DNA from: Prinsepia uniflora
Lineage: Eukaryota; Streptophyta; Magnoliopsida; Rosales; Rosaceae
Length of the DNA: 64,000 bases
NCBI GenBank assembly: GCA_032719365.1
Contig: CM064867.1
Span: forward strand, 66,400,136 to 66,464,135
Reading direction: 5' to 3'
Below are positions 43,294 through 55,735 of this stretch, piece by piece; position 1 is the stretch's first letter; each line of letters begins with the position of its first letter. A model generated the notes under the pieces. That model was given only the letters and a program-made list of their open reading frames with translations, had not been told where the DNA came from and did not search any database. Position numbers and translations under genes: made by a program.

Positions 43294-44450
43294 TTGAAAT
43301 AATCTCTTGTATGATTTCGTTTATGTATATATGTTCATAATGTAAATATAATATTCGTACATATTTCCATACTTGTATATAAATTGTAATACTTTTTTTA
43401 GAAACATTTTCTTTGTAAATAATTTTTTTAAAACAAAAAAATTTCTTAAAAAAATGAAATTCTGAAATTAAAATTAAAACAAATAAAAAAAATAAAAAAT
43501 TGCTTCCTATTAAATGTTTTAGAGTTACATGAATTCCAAAACCTTTCTCTTCAAAATGTTACTTTCGGGAACAGGTAGCGCCCCTTTTGTTTACTTTCTC
43601 CTTAACCCTTCGTGATGTGTGGATTTCATCACCACACACTGTAGACTCGAATATATGACATGAGGTTGGGGCGGAGGTTGTAAACACTTGGGTTTGGTAA
43701 ACCTCTATTTTGAAAACTTCCATCGGTTGGTTATGGTGTCTAGGAAGATTATGATTGGTGACAAGTGGGGCACTAAGAAAAAGGATTCCAATGGAGTACA
43801 TACCCTAACCAAGTAAGCCTCGGGGTTTTCTCGAAATTATTCCTTACTTCTCGCGTTACATCTATCCCAACTAGCCATGATTAACGTTGAATGGTGGAGG
43901 GGATTGAAATATGTTTATCAGTACCCGCATGTTGTAAGCCAGGAACGTACTACGAGAAACGAAGTGGGAAAGTTATTCATATCACTCTAAGACTCTATCT
44001 ATTGCGTTGGTAGATTGCATACCCTCCCTGCAGTTTCATATTGCTCGGATTTCATCACCAGCCCCCCTATGACTAAGTGAATCTAGGGAAGTGAGATCAA
44101 AGGTGTAGGCCATTCTTTTCATGCAATGTCACGTAACTCTTATGTCTTATGCAGGTTCTAACGATTTCCCTCTTATGCATTCACACCATTCTTCATGCTG
44201 ACTTTTATGTGTTGCATTACTTTGGACATTTTTGAACTTGTGTTTTTGCATATCATTGTCATGATCTACCTTGCATATTCTTGGTTATACTCCTTAACTT
44301 CTTTACTTACTTTCCTATAACATGTTCTTCATACATACAATGTTGTTTGCGTAATTTTTATTCTCTACATTTCATGACTATTTATCTCGCTTGCCCATTT
44401 CTCTTATCTATTGTCGCGATTAGGATATGACTCTCACATTGTATGTTTGT
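43294..44450 (+). other. Athila leader, no coding capacity seen
   Basis: Untranslated leader of the Athila element, A/T-rich with poly-A stretches around 43390-43500. It continues until the chromovirus LTR at 44451. Long leaders are normal for this clade. Confidence 0.65.
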
Positions 44451-45650
44451 TGTAATGCCCAAGAAACTCAAAGAATGTAAAATTGCAAAATGATAAATGA
44501 AATGACGTTTTCACCCTTGTGAATAGTATGGTCAAATTGTTAACTTTTTGCTTGGCAGGTCGAACGGACATAGGCCGATGACTGTGACGTATTTCAGGAC
44601 GTCACGAGTCCATAGACAGGTGGCACGTTTGATTCCGACGATCACGGAAGAAGTTATGACGTTCGGAAGTTCAAGGGCATTTTCGTAATTAGGTCAAAAA
44701 GGAGGAAATTGTTGACTTTTTGTTCGACCACTATGTTTCACGTAATTCGAGGACCGTTAGGTAGGTCTCGATGCCCTGAGTCCGTAGACAGGCGGCACAT
44801 TGAAAACGGACCTCGGACGGATGAGTTACGGTTCTAGAATGAGGAAGGGCATTTTGGTATTTTTGTGAAGGAAGGGCAAAATAGTAATTTAAAGGCTGCA
44901 GTTTGAAACATCCGTGGTGGTTTGCTGTGTGAATTGTTTAATCTGTTCAGTGGATTGTTTAACAATGTTAGTGACATTGGGGGGAATTATATAACGTTGT
45001 GAGTGAAAATTGTTGGGTTAGTGGAAGTTGGGGCTAAGTGGAAACATAGCCACAGAGAGACTGAGAGATTCCCACGAGCTGTTGGGCTGGACTGTGAACA
45101 CAGAGCACGGGCACCATTGTTTTTTAGTTTTGGGTCAGTTGCGGGAAACAGGGTCACAGTGGGTCTGAGGGATTCTTTTAGTTAGATGTGAAGGACGAAT
45201 TGATTATAGAGAGTAATGAGTCGAGAGGGTCATTTTGGAGAAGAAAGATTGAGGAACTTGAGAGAAAGAATCGGGAAAAAAACTGGGAAATGGAGGGAAA
45301 TTTCGAAAATTAATTTGTGAGTCGAGAGAAGCTGAACAGAGGCTAGAAACAGTCTTCTGGGCTCATTTCGACTTTAACCATACAAAAATCGAAGGAAGTT
45401 GTTCACGGTTTGGCCTAGAATCTGGAAAATTTTGAGGTTGAGGACAACTACCTACAAGTAAGGGTTTGTGAAATTGGTTACGGTTTAATGTTTGTTTAGG
45501 TCTTACGAAGCTTCTGTATCAATTAATTAGAAAACCAAGTTGATTTGAGTGAGTTTCGAAAGTTGACCCGTTTGTTTGATCATGAGTGAAAGTTGACCCG
45601 TTTGTTTGATCATGAGTGAAATGATTGATTTAGGGCTTGATGTAGGTAAT
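44451..45650 (+). mobile_element. Chromovirus E, left LTR (partial)
   Basis: It starts TGTAATGCCCAAGAAACTC and matches the right LTR at 50151 with few differences until about 45650 (GATGTAGGTAATTAA), where a reverse LTR fragment takes over. It has a private tandem duplication of a 30-bp unit (45561-45590 and 45591-45620) that is single in the right LTR. Confidence 0.88.
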
Positions 45651-48212
45651 TAACACTCAATCAATTTGCTGGATCTCAAGTGTGCCCGAGTCTTTAAACT
45701 CAAAATCATGCGCATAATTAGGCATTCTTGGGATATCAACGAGTCTTTAAACTCAGAACACAATCAATAGGCCTCGGGCGGTACCATACCGAGTCTTTAA
45801 ACTCAAAACAGTAACCGAGTCTTTAAACTCATCAAGGGCCCTCCCCCGTCATCAATTAACCGAGTCTTTAAACTCAAAACATTATCCAGCGATAGCATCG
45901 GGTCTTTAAATCTAAAACCATTTGTAAATCACAACAATCCAGGATCCATCGTGATCCAAATTCCAAATCCAATCCGAAATCACAATTTGTCATAACAGGA
46001 CTTATGTCCGAATTTCACATTCAAATCCCCAATCATATCCGCCATCCATTCCCGAATTCGAATTCGCAATAATGATTTCGTAAGCCGGCATCCTGAACCG
46101 TCATTCCAAACCCTAACTAGAAATCCATTTTCAAGCTTCCGAAAACCAAAATCTCGTTCATCAAAATTACTTTTATGCCCTGGGCATCAAGCCCAAAATC
46201 ACCTTTTTCCGAAACCCGTTTTAAATCTTTGAACTCAAATCATATTTCAAATCCCGAATTCAATTCATCAAAATCATGACCAATCACAACATACTCAAAC
46301 TCTCGTAAAATGCGCAAATCTGTGATAGTTTCGAAATACATGTCAAAACCGTGAGTTATACTCACTATCACAGTCAAACATCCTTAAAACATCATACGCA
46401 CAAATCATGTAAAATCGTTCATCAAAACATCACCAAGGCATAAGAGAAACCATAGTCTCGAAATACGTGCAACTACGTATGGCATATCAAAATACGTATA
46501 AATACGAAAATCTTAATTATCACAAATCATAATCATAATCATAGAAATCATAGAAACATTTATGCATGCATTAAGCTTTAGAAAGAAAAGTCCACTCACA
46601 CACCGTCCATAATTTCTGGCATTTTCCAGAAATCTCAAATCCTGTCCGAAATCATTCTTCAGGGTTATTAAGTTCTCAAATAACAGCATACTAATTTCCC
46701 ATAATTTTCCAGGAATTAAACGTTAGTTAAAAACGTAACATAACCCTTCGGACCCTCGAAACAACATCAAAACGTTGTTCGATTAATTCGAAATCAACGC
46801 TAAAATGTTCGTTACAATGTATAAGACAAAAGTCGTGTTGAACTCACCTCGAGAATCGGGCCCACGCGGCGCCGTGAGTGGCTACGCGTGAAATTCACGC
46901 GCTGCTACAGTGCTGCTACAGTTGTCTTCCTCACCCGACTCTCCTGGTAAACAGGTCTGCGACCCGCTTGTTCGACCCGATTCAATTCCTGCCATAATAA
47001 ACCTAATTTCCTCAATTGATCCATCAAGTAGAATCCCAATACACTTAATTAAGGGTCTGTAGTAATCATTCCAATCTACACGGCCTAAAACCAACTCAAT
47101 TGAACTCAAGTTCTAATCAAGGTTCATCGTCCCAATTTCACTAAACAGTCACTGGTTTCCTCAATTGATTAGTTAGGGATCATCATAGGCTTACTATAGA
47201 GATGATTTTGTGACCAATTCCATTAAAACTTACCTCCAATTTCACGACTCAATGCTCGATTTTTCTGGAATTCCGTCGTGTCCGTCCATGGCTCTAAGGG
47301 CTTCGAGCTTCGAATTCTTGATCTGGATCGACTAAGTGAGGTCCCAGAAGACTGATTCGAGCCTCAATTTGGCTTGGGCTGGCCTACATTTCAAATTCGG
47401 ATTTGAATTTGTCCAAAAATGAGTTTCGGGTTCCAGTGTATAATCTCTACTCAGTCTCCCCGTTTTTCCTCTCTAATTCGTCTCTCTGGTTCTCTTTAGT
47501 TCTCTGTCCCTCTCCAACCATCCCAGGAATTGATCAAACTACTCCAATTAATCCATCAAATGTGATCGGTGCTCTGCTCAAAACTCTCAAATGAATACAA
47601 CAATTCTACCCGTGCTCTGCACCTCACCGTCCCAGGCCATGCATGCTTTCCATTCAGCCCCAACTAGCCACCGATCGTGCCCCTGTTAGTGACAATTGTC
47701 ACTTGATTTTCTAAACAAAACACTAAACAGATTAAACAATTCACTCACTCTATTCAACAAAGTCCCACTCACGGCTGTTTCAAATTTCAACAGTCAAATT
47801 ACCATTTTGCCCTTCCTTTGGCAATTTACCAAAATGCCCTTCACGCTTCTAGACCCGTAATTCAACCGTCCAAGGTCCGTTTTCAGCGTGCTGCCTGTCG
47901 TTGTACTCAGGGCATCGAGACCTACCTAACAGTCCTCGAATTGCATGAAAATTAGTGGTCAATCAAAAAGTCAACATTTTCCCCCTTTCGTCCGAATTAC
48001 GAAAATGCCCTTGAACTTCTCCTCGGATGTCGGAATCCGACGAGCCACCTATCTATGAACTCGTGACGTCCCGTACTACGTCACAGTTATCGGTCAAAGT
48101 CTGTTTGACTGCCCGAGCAAAATGTCAACCGTTCGCCCATTACCTAGGGGCAAAATCGTCCTTTTTTTCCAAATTTTCCAAATTCCTTTTTTTGAACGTC
48201 CGAGTCGTTACA
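45651..48212 (-). mobile_element. Reverse LTR fragment with TTTAAA-type hairpin array
   Basis: The right end is GTCCGAGTCGTTACA. The left part holds repeated GAGTCTTTAAACTC units (about 45690-45910), matching the forward LTR at 62885-63190. About 560 bp of its other end are missing, and it sits exactly between the chromovirus LTR and RNase H. One deletion probably removed its end together with the chromovirus leader, gag, protease and reverse transcriptase. It has GTGACAATTGTCAC at 47689-47702. Confidence 0.8.
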
Positions 48213-48675
48213 TGAAGTGTACAGCGATGCATCCTTGCAAGGATTGGGATGCGTGTTAATGCAACATGGGAAAGTGATTGCCTATGCCTCCCGCCAGTTG
48301 AAGTCTCATGAACGCAACTATCCTACCCATGATTTAGAGCTAGCTGTTGTGGTACATGCTCTAAAGATTTGGAGTCATCATTTGTATGGTACGACCTGTA
48401 GACTGTTTACTGATCATAAGAGCCTGAAGTAATTGTTCACACAGAGGGAGTTAAATGTGAGGCAAAGACGATGGTTGGAGTTGATTAAGGACTATGATTG
48501 CACGATTGAGTACCATCCTGGAAAAGCTAATGTGGTAGTTGATGCTTTGAGTTTGAAATCAACACGTTCTGTGGCACACCTACGGATGACCCATTTACCC
48601 CTATTGGTTGAACTCCGTAAGACTAGTGTTAATTTGGGACTTGATAACCAAGGTGTCTTGCTAGCTAGTTTCCAG
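48213..48675 (+). pseudogene. Chromovirus E RNase H
   Basis: It begins abruptly with EVYSDASLQGLGCVLMQ (first catalytic Asp), then IAYASRQLKSHERNYPTHDLE (Glu), TDHKSLK (Asp), a stop at 48430-48432, and RRWLELIKDYDCTIEYHPGK with NVVVDALS. This is the Ty3/Gypsy RNase H pattern. The reverse transcriptase that should precede it is absent. Confidence 0.92.
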
Positions 48676-49880
48676 GTGCGGCCAATCCTAATTGACCAGA
48701 TCATCGATGCTCAATTCCAAGATCCTGTCTCGTGCGTTCTTCAGGTTGAAGTGGAAACAGGAGAAAGGCAGGATTATACAGTCAGAGATGACGGAGCTTT
48801 ACTAAAGGAAGGACGATTGTATGTGCCTGGAGACTTCACATTAAAGAAAGAGATTTTGGACGAAGCACATAGTTCAGCGTACGCTATGCATCCAGGTGGA
48901 ACAAAAATGTATCGCACGCTTCGAGAACACTATTGGTGGCCGGGTATGAAACGGGAGATCGCCGAGTATGTTAGTAAGTGTTTGATTTACCAGCAGGTAA
49001 AGTCTGAAAGGCAAAGACCCTATGGAACGTTGCAACCACTTCCTATCCCAGAATGGAAATGGGACCACATAACGATGGACTTTATGTTTGTAATTCCTAG
49101 GACGCCCAGAGGCCACGATGGAGTTTGGGTGGTTGTGGACAGACTCACCAGGTTAGCGCATTTCTTACCTGTAAAGGAAGACTTCCAGATGACACAGTAT
49201 GCCAGATTGTTTATAAATGAGATTATACGATTACATGGAACTCATGCCTCTATCGTTATCGGATCGAGATCCTCGATTTACATCCAGGTTCTAGTAGAGT
49301 TTACAGGAAGCTTTTGGAACAAGAATACACTTTAGTACATCGTTCCACCCTTAGACGGATGGATAGTCAGAGCGAACCATTCAGACCTTGGAAGATATGA
49401 TAAGAGCCTGTGTTTTGCAATTCCAAGGTACTTGGGAGTCACACTTACCATTGATGGAATTCGCTTATAACAATAGTTACCAAGAGACTATTGGGATGAC
49501 ACCTTACGAAGCATTGTATGGACGGCAGTGCAGAACCCCTTTGTGTTGGACTGACGTGGGCGAAAGGAAATTGACTAAATCCAAATTGGTGGAATTGACG
49601 ACAGAGAAAGTCAAACTCATCAGAGATAGGCTCTAGGCAGCCCAAGATAGGAAAAAGAGCTATATGGACCATCGGATTAGAGATCTTGAGTTTGCGGTCA
49701 GAGATTGGGTATTTCTGAAGCTATCTCCTTGTAAAGGTATAGTGCGGTTTGGCAGGCGAGGGAAATTGAGCCCTCGTTTCATCGGGCCATACGAGATTGT
49801 TGAAAGGATCGGCCAGGTTGCATACAGATTAGCGCTACCACCAGAACATTCTAAGGTCCATGATGTATTTCACGTGTCGA
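48676..49880 (+). pseudogene. Chromovirus E integrase
   Basis: The Zn-binding domain reads AHSSAYAMHPGGTKMYRTLR, EHYWWPGMK and KCLIYQQVK; the second Cys of the H-H-C-C set is Tyr. The core has DHITMDFMFVIPRTPRGHDG (first Asp). A frameshift near 49255 hides the second Asp, and the TDGQSER-like Glu block near 49350-49375 is split by a stop. It then continues with MEFAYNNSYQETIGMTPYEA and LYGRQCRTPLCW. It would direct integration; this copy is inactive. Confidence 0.9.
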
Positions 49881-50095
49881 TGCTACAGAAGTATGTGTAT
49901 AATGCCTCTCATGTACTAGAAGAACAACCCATTGAACTCAGAGAAGACTTAAGCTTTGAAGAACAGCCCGTACAAATTTTGGATAGAAAAGACAAGGTAC
50001 TTCGTCGGAAGACTATCCCCCAAGTAAAGGTTCTCTGGAGAAATCAGAATGTGGAGGAAGCCACATGGGAACCCGAGACACAGATGCGAAAGTAG
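49881..50095 (+). pseudogene. Chromovirus E C-terminal chromodomain
   Basis: After FHVSMLQKYV the sequence reads EQPVQILDRKDKVLRRKTIP, QVKVLWRNQ and EEATWEPETQM, the fold and V-x-W-x3-x-EEATWE pattern of the integrase chromodomain in Tekay/Del-type chromoviruses. This module is thought to guide insertion to heterochromatin. The frame ends at a TAG (50093-50095), one codon before the usual YP. Confidence 0.9.
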
Positions 50096-50137
50096 TATCC
50101 ATATTTGTTTCATTAAAATTTCGGGACAAAATTTCTT

Positions 50138-50150
50138 AAGGAGGGGAGGA
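50138..50150 (+). other. Chromovirus E polypurine tract
   Basis: AAGGAGGGGAGGA lies directly before the right LTR and after TTTCTT, the classical context in plant Gypsy elements. Confidence 0.9.
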
Positions 50151-51469
50151 TGTAATGCCCCGGAAACTCAAAGAATGTAAAATTGCAAAATGATAAATGA
50201 AATGACGTTTTTACCCTTGTGAATAGTATGGTAAAATTGTTAACTTTTTGCTTGGCAGGACGAACAGATGTAGGCCGATGACTGTGACGTAGTTCGGGAC
50301 GTCACGAGTCCATAGACAGGTGGCACGTTTGATTCTGACGATCAAGGAAGAAGTTATGACGTTCGGAAGTTCAAAGGCATTTTCGTAATAAGGTTGAAAA
50401 GGAGGAAATTGTTGACTTTTTTTTCTACCATTATGTTTCACGTAATTCATGGACCGTTAGGTAGGTCTCGATGCCCTGAGTCCGTAGACAGGCGGCACGC
50501 GGAAAACGGACCTCGGACGGAGGAGTTACCGTTCTAGAATGAGGAAGGGCATTTTGGTAATTTTGTGAAGGAAGGGAAACATAGTAATTTCAAGGCTGCA
50601 GTTTGAAACAGCCGTGGTGATTTGCTGTGTGAATTGTTTAATCTGTTCAGTGAATTGTTTAACAATGTTAGCGACATTGGGGGGGATTGTTTAACGTTGT
50701 GAGTGACAATTGTTGGATTAGTGGAAGTTGGGGCTGAGTGGAAACACGGCCACAGAGGGACTGAGAGATTCCCACGAGCTGTTGGGCTAGACTGTGAAGA
50801 ACACAGAGCATGGGCACCATTGTTTTTTACTTTTGGTTCAGTTGCGAGAAACAGGGTGAGTCGAGAAGGTCATTTTGGAGAGGAAAGACTGAGGAACTTG
50901 AGAGAAAACAGAATCGAGAAAAAAACTGGAAAATGGAGGGAAATTTCAAAAATTAGTTTGTGAGTCTAGAGGAGCTAAACAGAGGTTAGAAACAGTCTTC
51001 TGGGCTTATTTCGACTTCAACCATACAAAAATCGAAGGAAGTTGTTCACAGTTTGGCCTAGAACTAAAGTTCCAGTTTCTGGAAAATTTCGAGGTTGAGG
51101 ACAACTACCTACAGGTAAGGGTTTGTGAAATTGGTTACGGTTTAATGTTTGTTTAGGTCTTACGAAACTTCTATATCAATTAATTAGAAAACCAAGTTTA
51201 TTTGAGTGAGTTTCGAAAGTTGACCCGTTTGTTTGATCATGAGTGAAATCATTGATTTAGGGCTTGATGTAGGTAATTAATAAAGGAGAACCTAAATTAA
51301 CACTTAATGGAAGGATTTCGGTGGAAAAACTAAAGGAATTAAGCTGGAATTGTTAGAGATTCAACCGGGTTTTGTCGCGGGTTTGTGACCCGTTTAACAG
51401 GGAAACGGGTAAGGAAAACGACACTGTAGCTTACTGTGCAGGGCGCGTGGCTTTCACGCACAACCACTT
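50151..51469 (+). mobile_element. Chromovirus E, right LTR (partial)
   Basis: It starts TGTAATGCCCCGGAAACTC and is cut at 51469 inside a GCGCGTGG...hairpin region by the start of another LTR. It shares the duplicated GACAGGTGGCACG module (50240-50530) with the CGACCC-type LTRs, linking those coding-free LTRs to chromoviruses. Confidence 0.88.
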
Positions 51470-52500
51470 TGTAACGACCCATCCCGGAATTCGGGACTAG
51501 GTTAGTAACTAATCATGATTAATGAGGGTTAATCGGTGGTTAGTTGGGTGGAATCGGATGAACGATGCCAAATGACCGTTTTGCCCCTGGTCGTGGGTAA
51601 AACGTTGACTTTTAATTCGGCGGTCAAATGGCCGAGGACCGAGGACCGTTAGGAAGGTCTCGATGCCCTGAGTGCGTGGGCAGGCAGCACGCGTCGATCG
51701 GAGTTCGAATGATCAAGTTACAGGTCTAGATTTGCATGGGGGCATTTTGGTAAATTGTCATTGGAGGGTAAAATTGTAATTTTGGCTGCTGTTTGTGCGA
51801 CAGCCGTGCGCGGCGTGGTTTCCCCTCCCAGAAACAGAGCATGGGCTGAGGGAGTTGTTTTGTCTGCCCAATGAATTGATTATTAACGGGTAGTGGCATT
51901 GGGAGAAGGATGTTTCGCACTACAAACTTAGTGCTAGGCGTGCTGGGTTGTTTGTACAATGGGGTGTTCTGGGCAGTGCACGGGTGATTTCAATTCCGGA
52001 GGGGTTCTGTTTACGGGAAGCAATTCCCAGTGGGTCTGAGAATGTACCCACGGGTTGTCGTCCTCAGGGGGGGTGATTAGCTGAGTTGTGAGCTGAGTGG
52101 AGTCACTTTGGGGTAAGGTTTGAGTGAGAGAAGTGGAGGGATGGTTGCCTGCGTCTGAACTGAAAAACAGAGAGATGGGAACCATGAGCAATTGATCGTC
52201 CCTGTGAGTATGTGAGTTCTGTGAGGTTCTGTGATCAAAGGTGAGTGATCGGATAGACTGGTGAGTGATTCTGGCTGAGAATCGTGTGAGGGCAAGCCTC
52301 TGTGTGTGAGTGAGCTCTCAGGGAAAACAGAGACCAGACCACTTTGAGCGATCGATCTTCCCCAGATCAAGTGAGAGGCAATGCGTACTGGAAGTGATTT
52401 CTGAGGGAGGATTTCGAGTAGGAGAAAAGGGAGAAGCGGGAAGGAGGCCCCAGGAACACTGAACCCGCCCGAAATCCTCAGTTGCAAGCGTGAAATCAAA
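51470..52500 (+). mobile_element. 5' part of a CGACCC-type LTR
   Basis: It starts TGTAACGACCCATCCCGG after CACTT and keeps the first ~1 kb of an LTR before running into Athila gag around 52500. Its 3' end was lost, together with the chromovirus 3' end and part of the Athila leader. The exact junction is uncertain. Confidence 0.75.
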
Positions 52501-52507
52501 CTTCGAA

Positions 52508-53580
52508 ATGGGGCGGCCCATCGATGGATTCAGGGGTGAGGATGAGCTTCCAGACACCTATTATGGGTTACCCAATGAGGATCGGAATAAACACCTTAGA
52601 AATTTCCAATTTGTGTGCAACATCATGAAACCAAGTCATGCTGATGATGAACTTCTGCAACTTAAGGCCTTTCCCTTCTCTTTGGCAGATAGGGCCCAAT
52701 CTTGACTCATGGATTTGCCTTCCAATCATATCACTACTTGGCAACAACTTGCGGATTTTTTTTGGCCAAGTACTTTCCCGCTTCTATTATCACTTCAAAG
52801 AGGGGAGATATCACATCCATTACCCAAGCACCAGACGAAAGCTTTGGTTCATACTACAATCGTTTCAAGTTCCTTTGTTCTACCTGTCCTTCACATAGTT
52901 TCTCAGAGAATAACCTAATGAATTACTTCTATGATTGTCTCAAACCCATGGACCGAGACCTTCTTAATGTAGCTTCACATGGGTCATTTATGGACTTAGA
53001 TGAGCCCGAAGTAAGACAATTACTCGAGAGTAGGGCCACCAATGATGCCTACTATGGCATGTTTCACAAGAATGGGGTAAGTGCACTTAATTCTAAGGGT
53101 TCCTCAGATGAGAAGATTGAAAATCTCCAATCTATGCTTGAACAAGTTCTGGAATTAGAAGCCAAAAGAGCTATGCAACCTAAGGGACCTATATGTGGAG
53201 TGTGCCAATTAGATGGCCACCCTACTGATCATTGTCTTCCAATCATGAATCCCAATGAGGGAATGGAACAAGCCAATGCCTTAGGCAGATATCAAGGGAA
53301 CCAACGATTCAATAACTTCAACAACTATGGATAAGGAAACCGTGATCATCCGGTATTCAAGTGGAGCAGCAATCAAGGATGTTTGAACCCTCCAGCTCAT
53401 CACTAACAAGGGTACTCTAGGCAACAATTCATGTCAAGGCCACTAATTTCTCATCAACATATGGGTATGCAACAAGCACCTCCGATTCATCAATTCTCTA
53501 ACCCAGATTATGATAAGAAGTTTGCACAATTATCCACTTCAATTCCAGTCCATCTGGACAACTAAAAGCAAACAAAGGAG
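52508..53580 (+). pseudogene. Athila gag (capsid and zinc knuckle)
   Basis: The frame opens with YYGLPNEDRNKHLRNFQFVC and LLQLKAFPFSLADRAQS, the Athila/Tat gag core. A stop at 52703 is followed by DLPSNHITTW and a frame change; then SFGSYYNRFKFLC, NYFYDCLKPMDRDLL and LLESRATNDAYYGM. The nucleic-acid-binding knuckle is CGVCQLDGHPTDHC (near 53195). A stop at 53332-53334 ends the frame. It would form the particle. It belongs to the LTR at 41561. Confidence 0.9.
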
Positions 53581-54141
53581 ACGTTGAACACTCATGGCTG
53601 TGATATTTCTAAAATGAAGAAGCAAATTGGTCAATATGTCGATTTCATGGGTCAAGTCAAAGATACGGGGAAGTTGCCTTCGCAAATCATTCCCAACCCA
53701 AAGAACAATGCTTTTGAGCATGTTAGTTATGTTACACCTCGAAGTGGGAAGGTTTTGCACGACCCTATGGCCAAGGAAGGCCCGAAATCAAGTTCTAAGG
53801 ATGCTAGGAAGGAAAGTGACGAATATTTTCAGAATGAGTATGATAAGATCACCATTCCGACCAAGGAACTGGCACCAATTTCAACACCATCCAGCCACGA
53901 CAAAGGTAAAAATCCTACCTCTTCAAATTCTATTCCTACTAACACCTTGTTGTCTCGTGCACCCTTTCCAAGTAGATTTTCAAAAACTAAGAAGGATGAG
54001 CAGTATGAAAAGATCCTTGACATATTCAGGAAGGTACAAGTGAGCTTGCCATTAATTGAATGCATCAAACAAGTACCCGCCTATGCCAAGTTTCTCAAGG
54101 AGTTATGCACTCAAAGACGGCAAACAAGAGAGACAATGTGA
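53581..54141 (+). pseudogene. Athila gag-protease linker
   Basis: An open stretch of about 185 codons with GKLPSQIIPNPKNNA, TPRSGKVLHDP, a Ser/Pro-rich segment, then FRKVQVSLPLIECIKQVPAY and AKFLKELCTQRR. These blocks are the usual linker between gag and protease in Athila-type elements. A stop at 54139-54141 and a frame change lead into the protease. Confidence 0.88.
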
Positions 54142-54703
54142 AATATCCCGAAAGTTTCTCAAGTAGTATTAAGGTAAATGCTGTCTCTGCAGTTATCCAA
54201 CGAAAATTCCCACCAAACTTGAAAGATCCCGGGAGTTTTTCAGTTCCCTGCGTAATAGGTAACAAGTCCTTTGATAATGTCATTCTAGACTTAGGTCCAT
54301 CAATCAATGTTATGTCATACCATAGATATGCATCAATGAATCTAGGTGAATTAAAGAAAGACAATGTGATTATTTAATTAGCAGATCGTTCTCACATATA
54401 TCCAAGGGGATATGTAGAAGATGTTCTTGTGCAGGTCAATCAACTTATCTTTCCTACTGACTTTTATATACTTTACATGAATGAGAGTCCTTTGGACAAC
54501 ACACCATTGCTTTTGGGACGTCCATTCATGAGGACTGCAAGAACAAAGATAGATGTCCATAATGGTCTTCTATCCATGGAATTTGATGGGGAGATGATCG
54601 AGTTCAACATCTTCGAAAGAATGAGTATCCTACTACTAGTGTTAATGCTTTCTTTGCTATTGACATTGTTGAATCTATGTCGCAGGAACACTTGAACCGT
54701 ATA
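54142..54703 (+). pseudogene. Athila aspartic protease
   Basis: Visible blocks are KFPPNLKDPGSFSVPCVIGN, ILDLGPSINVMSYHRYAS (active-site region D-L-G, with Pro where Ala is usual), LADRSHIYPRGYVEDVLVQV and LLLGRPFMRTARTKIDV. A stop at 54376-54378 interrupts it. Reading is cut at 54703 by the solo LTR and continues at 57889. Confidence 0.88.
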
Positions 54704-55484
54704 TGACAGGACCCATCCCAATCCCCCCGGGATTAGTGCGGGATGACCCTGCTCCCGTCTGACATGAAGTGTCAGACAAGGGATATTTCCGACCTTTGCC
54801 CTCCCGGACTATCAGAGTACGCCAGGATCCGGAGGAGGTATGTGATATCTCGGTCTCTGCTACAGTCCACATCCGATGTCAACCTGAAGGGCAGTCAAAA
54901 CATTAAAAACTGTGAGTGGACAAAACAAAAGTTTATAAAAACATTTTATAAGACATTTTTACCCTCCACTAAAAAGCATGCATGCATTCGAAAACCATTT
55001 ATCCAAAACAAACCATATATGGGACTAAGCCCAAAGCAGATATAAACCAAGGTCGAAAGGACCACAATGAAAACGACCATACGGGCCACTGCCCAAATCC
55101 ATAAGGGAATCGGCCCCAAACCATAAAGAAACCAAGTACACGAGCCACTGCTCAAATCCTGTGCACACCTGTGCACACCACATATCATATATCATATATA
55201 CATATAAGTCACACAACCAATCCTGTCACAGTATCCAAAGCTACGCGCGTGCTACCGGGTCTCAATCCGAGTCTTCTCAAAGTCAAGGTCAATGTCCGCA
55301 GACCACTGATCCTACTCGAGGTAATAGTAACTATAGCCTTCCTGAGAGTAAGGGACCCAACTGGGGGGGTGACTCCACTCAGTCGGTGCTCCGTGACTAC
55401 TCCGCGGTCCACTCAGGCCAACGACCCTCCGCAGAGGAGATAATAGAAGTAAAGGAAGGTAGATGAATATATATATACATAACA

Positions 55485-55735
55485 TAATATCCATGCCCGG
55501 TTCCCCTGAACCGTCATGATCCATAATATCCATAGCCAAGGTAACATGCCGGTTCCCATAAAGCGTCATGTACCGTAATAACATAACCAGGTAACATGCC
55601 GGTTCCCATAAACCGTCAGGTACCGCAATGACCAACAAGGGTTCATGCCGATTCCCATAAACCGTCATGAACCATGATACCATATTAAGAGTTCATGCCG
55701 GTTCCCATAACCCGTCATGAACCGGGAAATCCATT
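55485..55735 (-). repeat. Tandem hairpin units CATGCCGGTTCCCATAAACC
   Basis: About five units of 35-55 bp built from CATGCCGGTTCCCATAAACC and GTCATG. The flanks pair with each other: GGTTCATG with CATGAACC (55640-55647/55666-55673), and in neighbouring units GGTA with TACC. An inner CGGTT/AACCG pair sits in the loop. Confidence 0.82.

Noticed and set aside
55485..55735. CRISPR-like spaced repeats
   Set aside because: Units are adjacent hairpins of variable length in a plant LTR, with no spacers and no cas genes.
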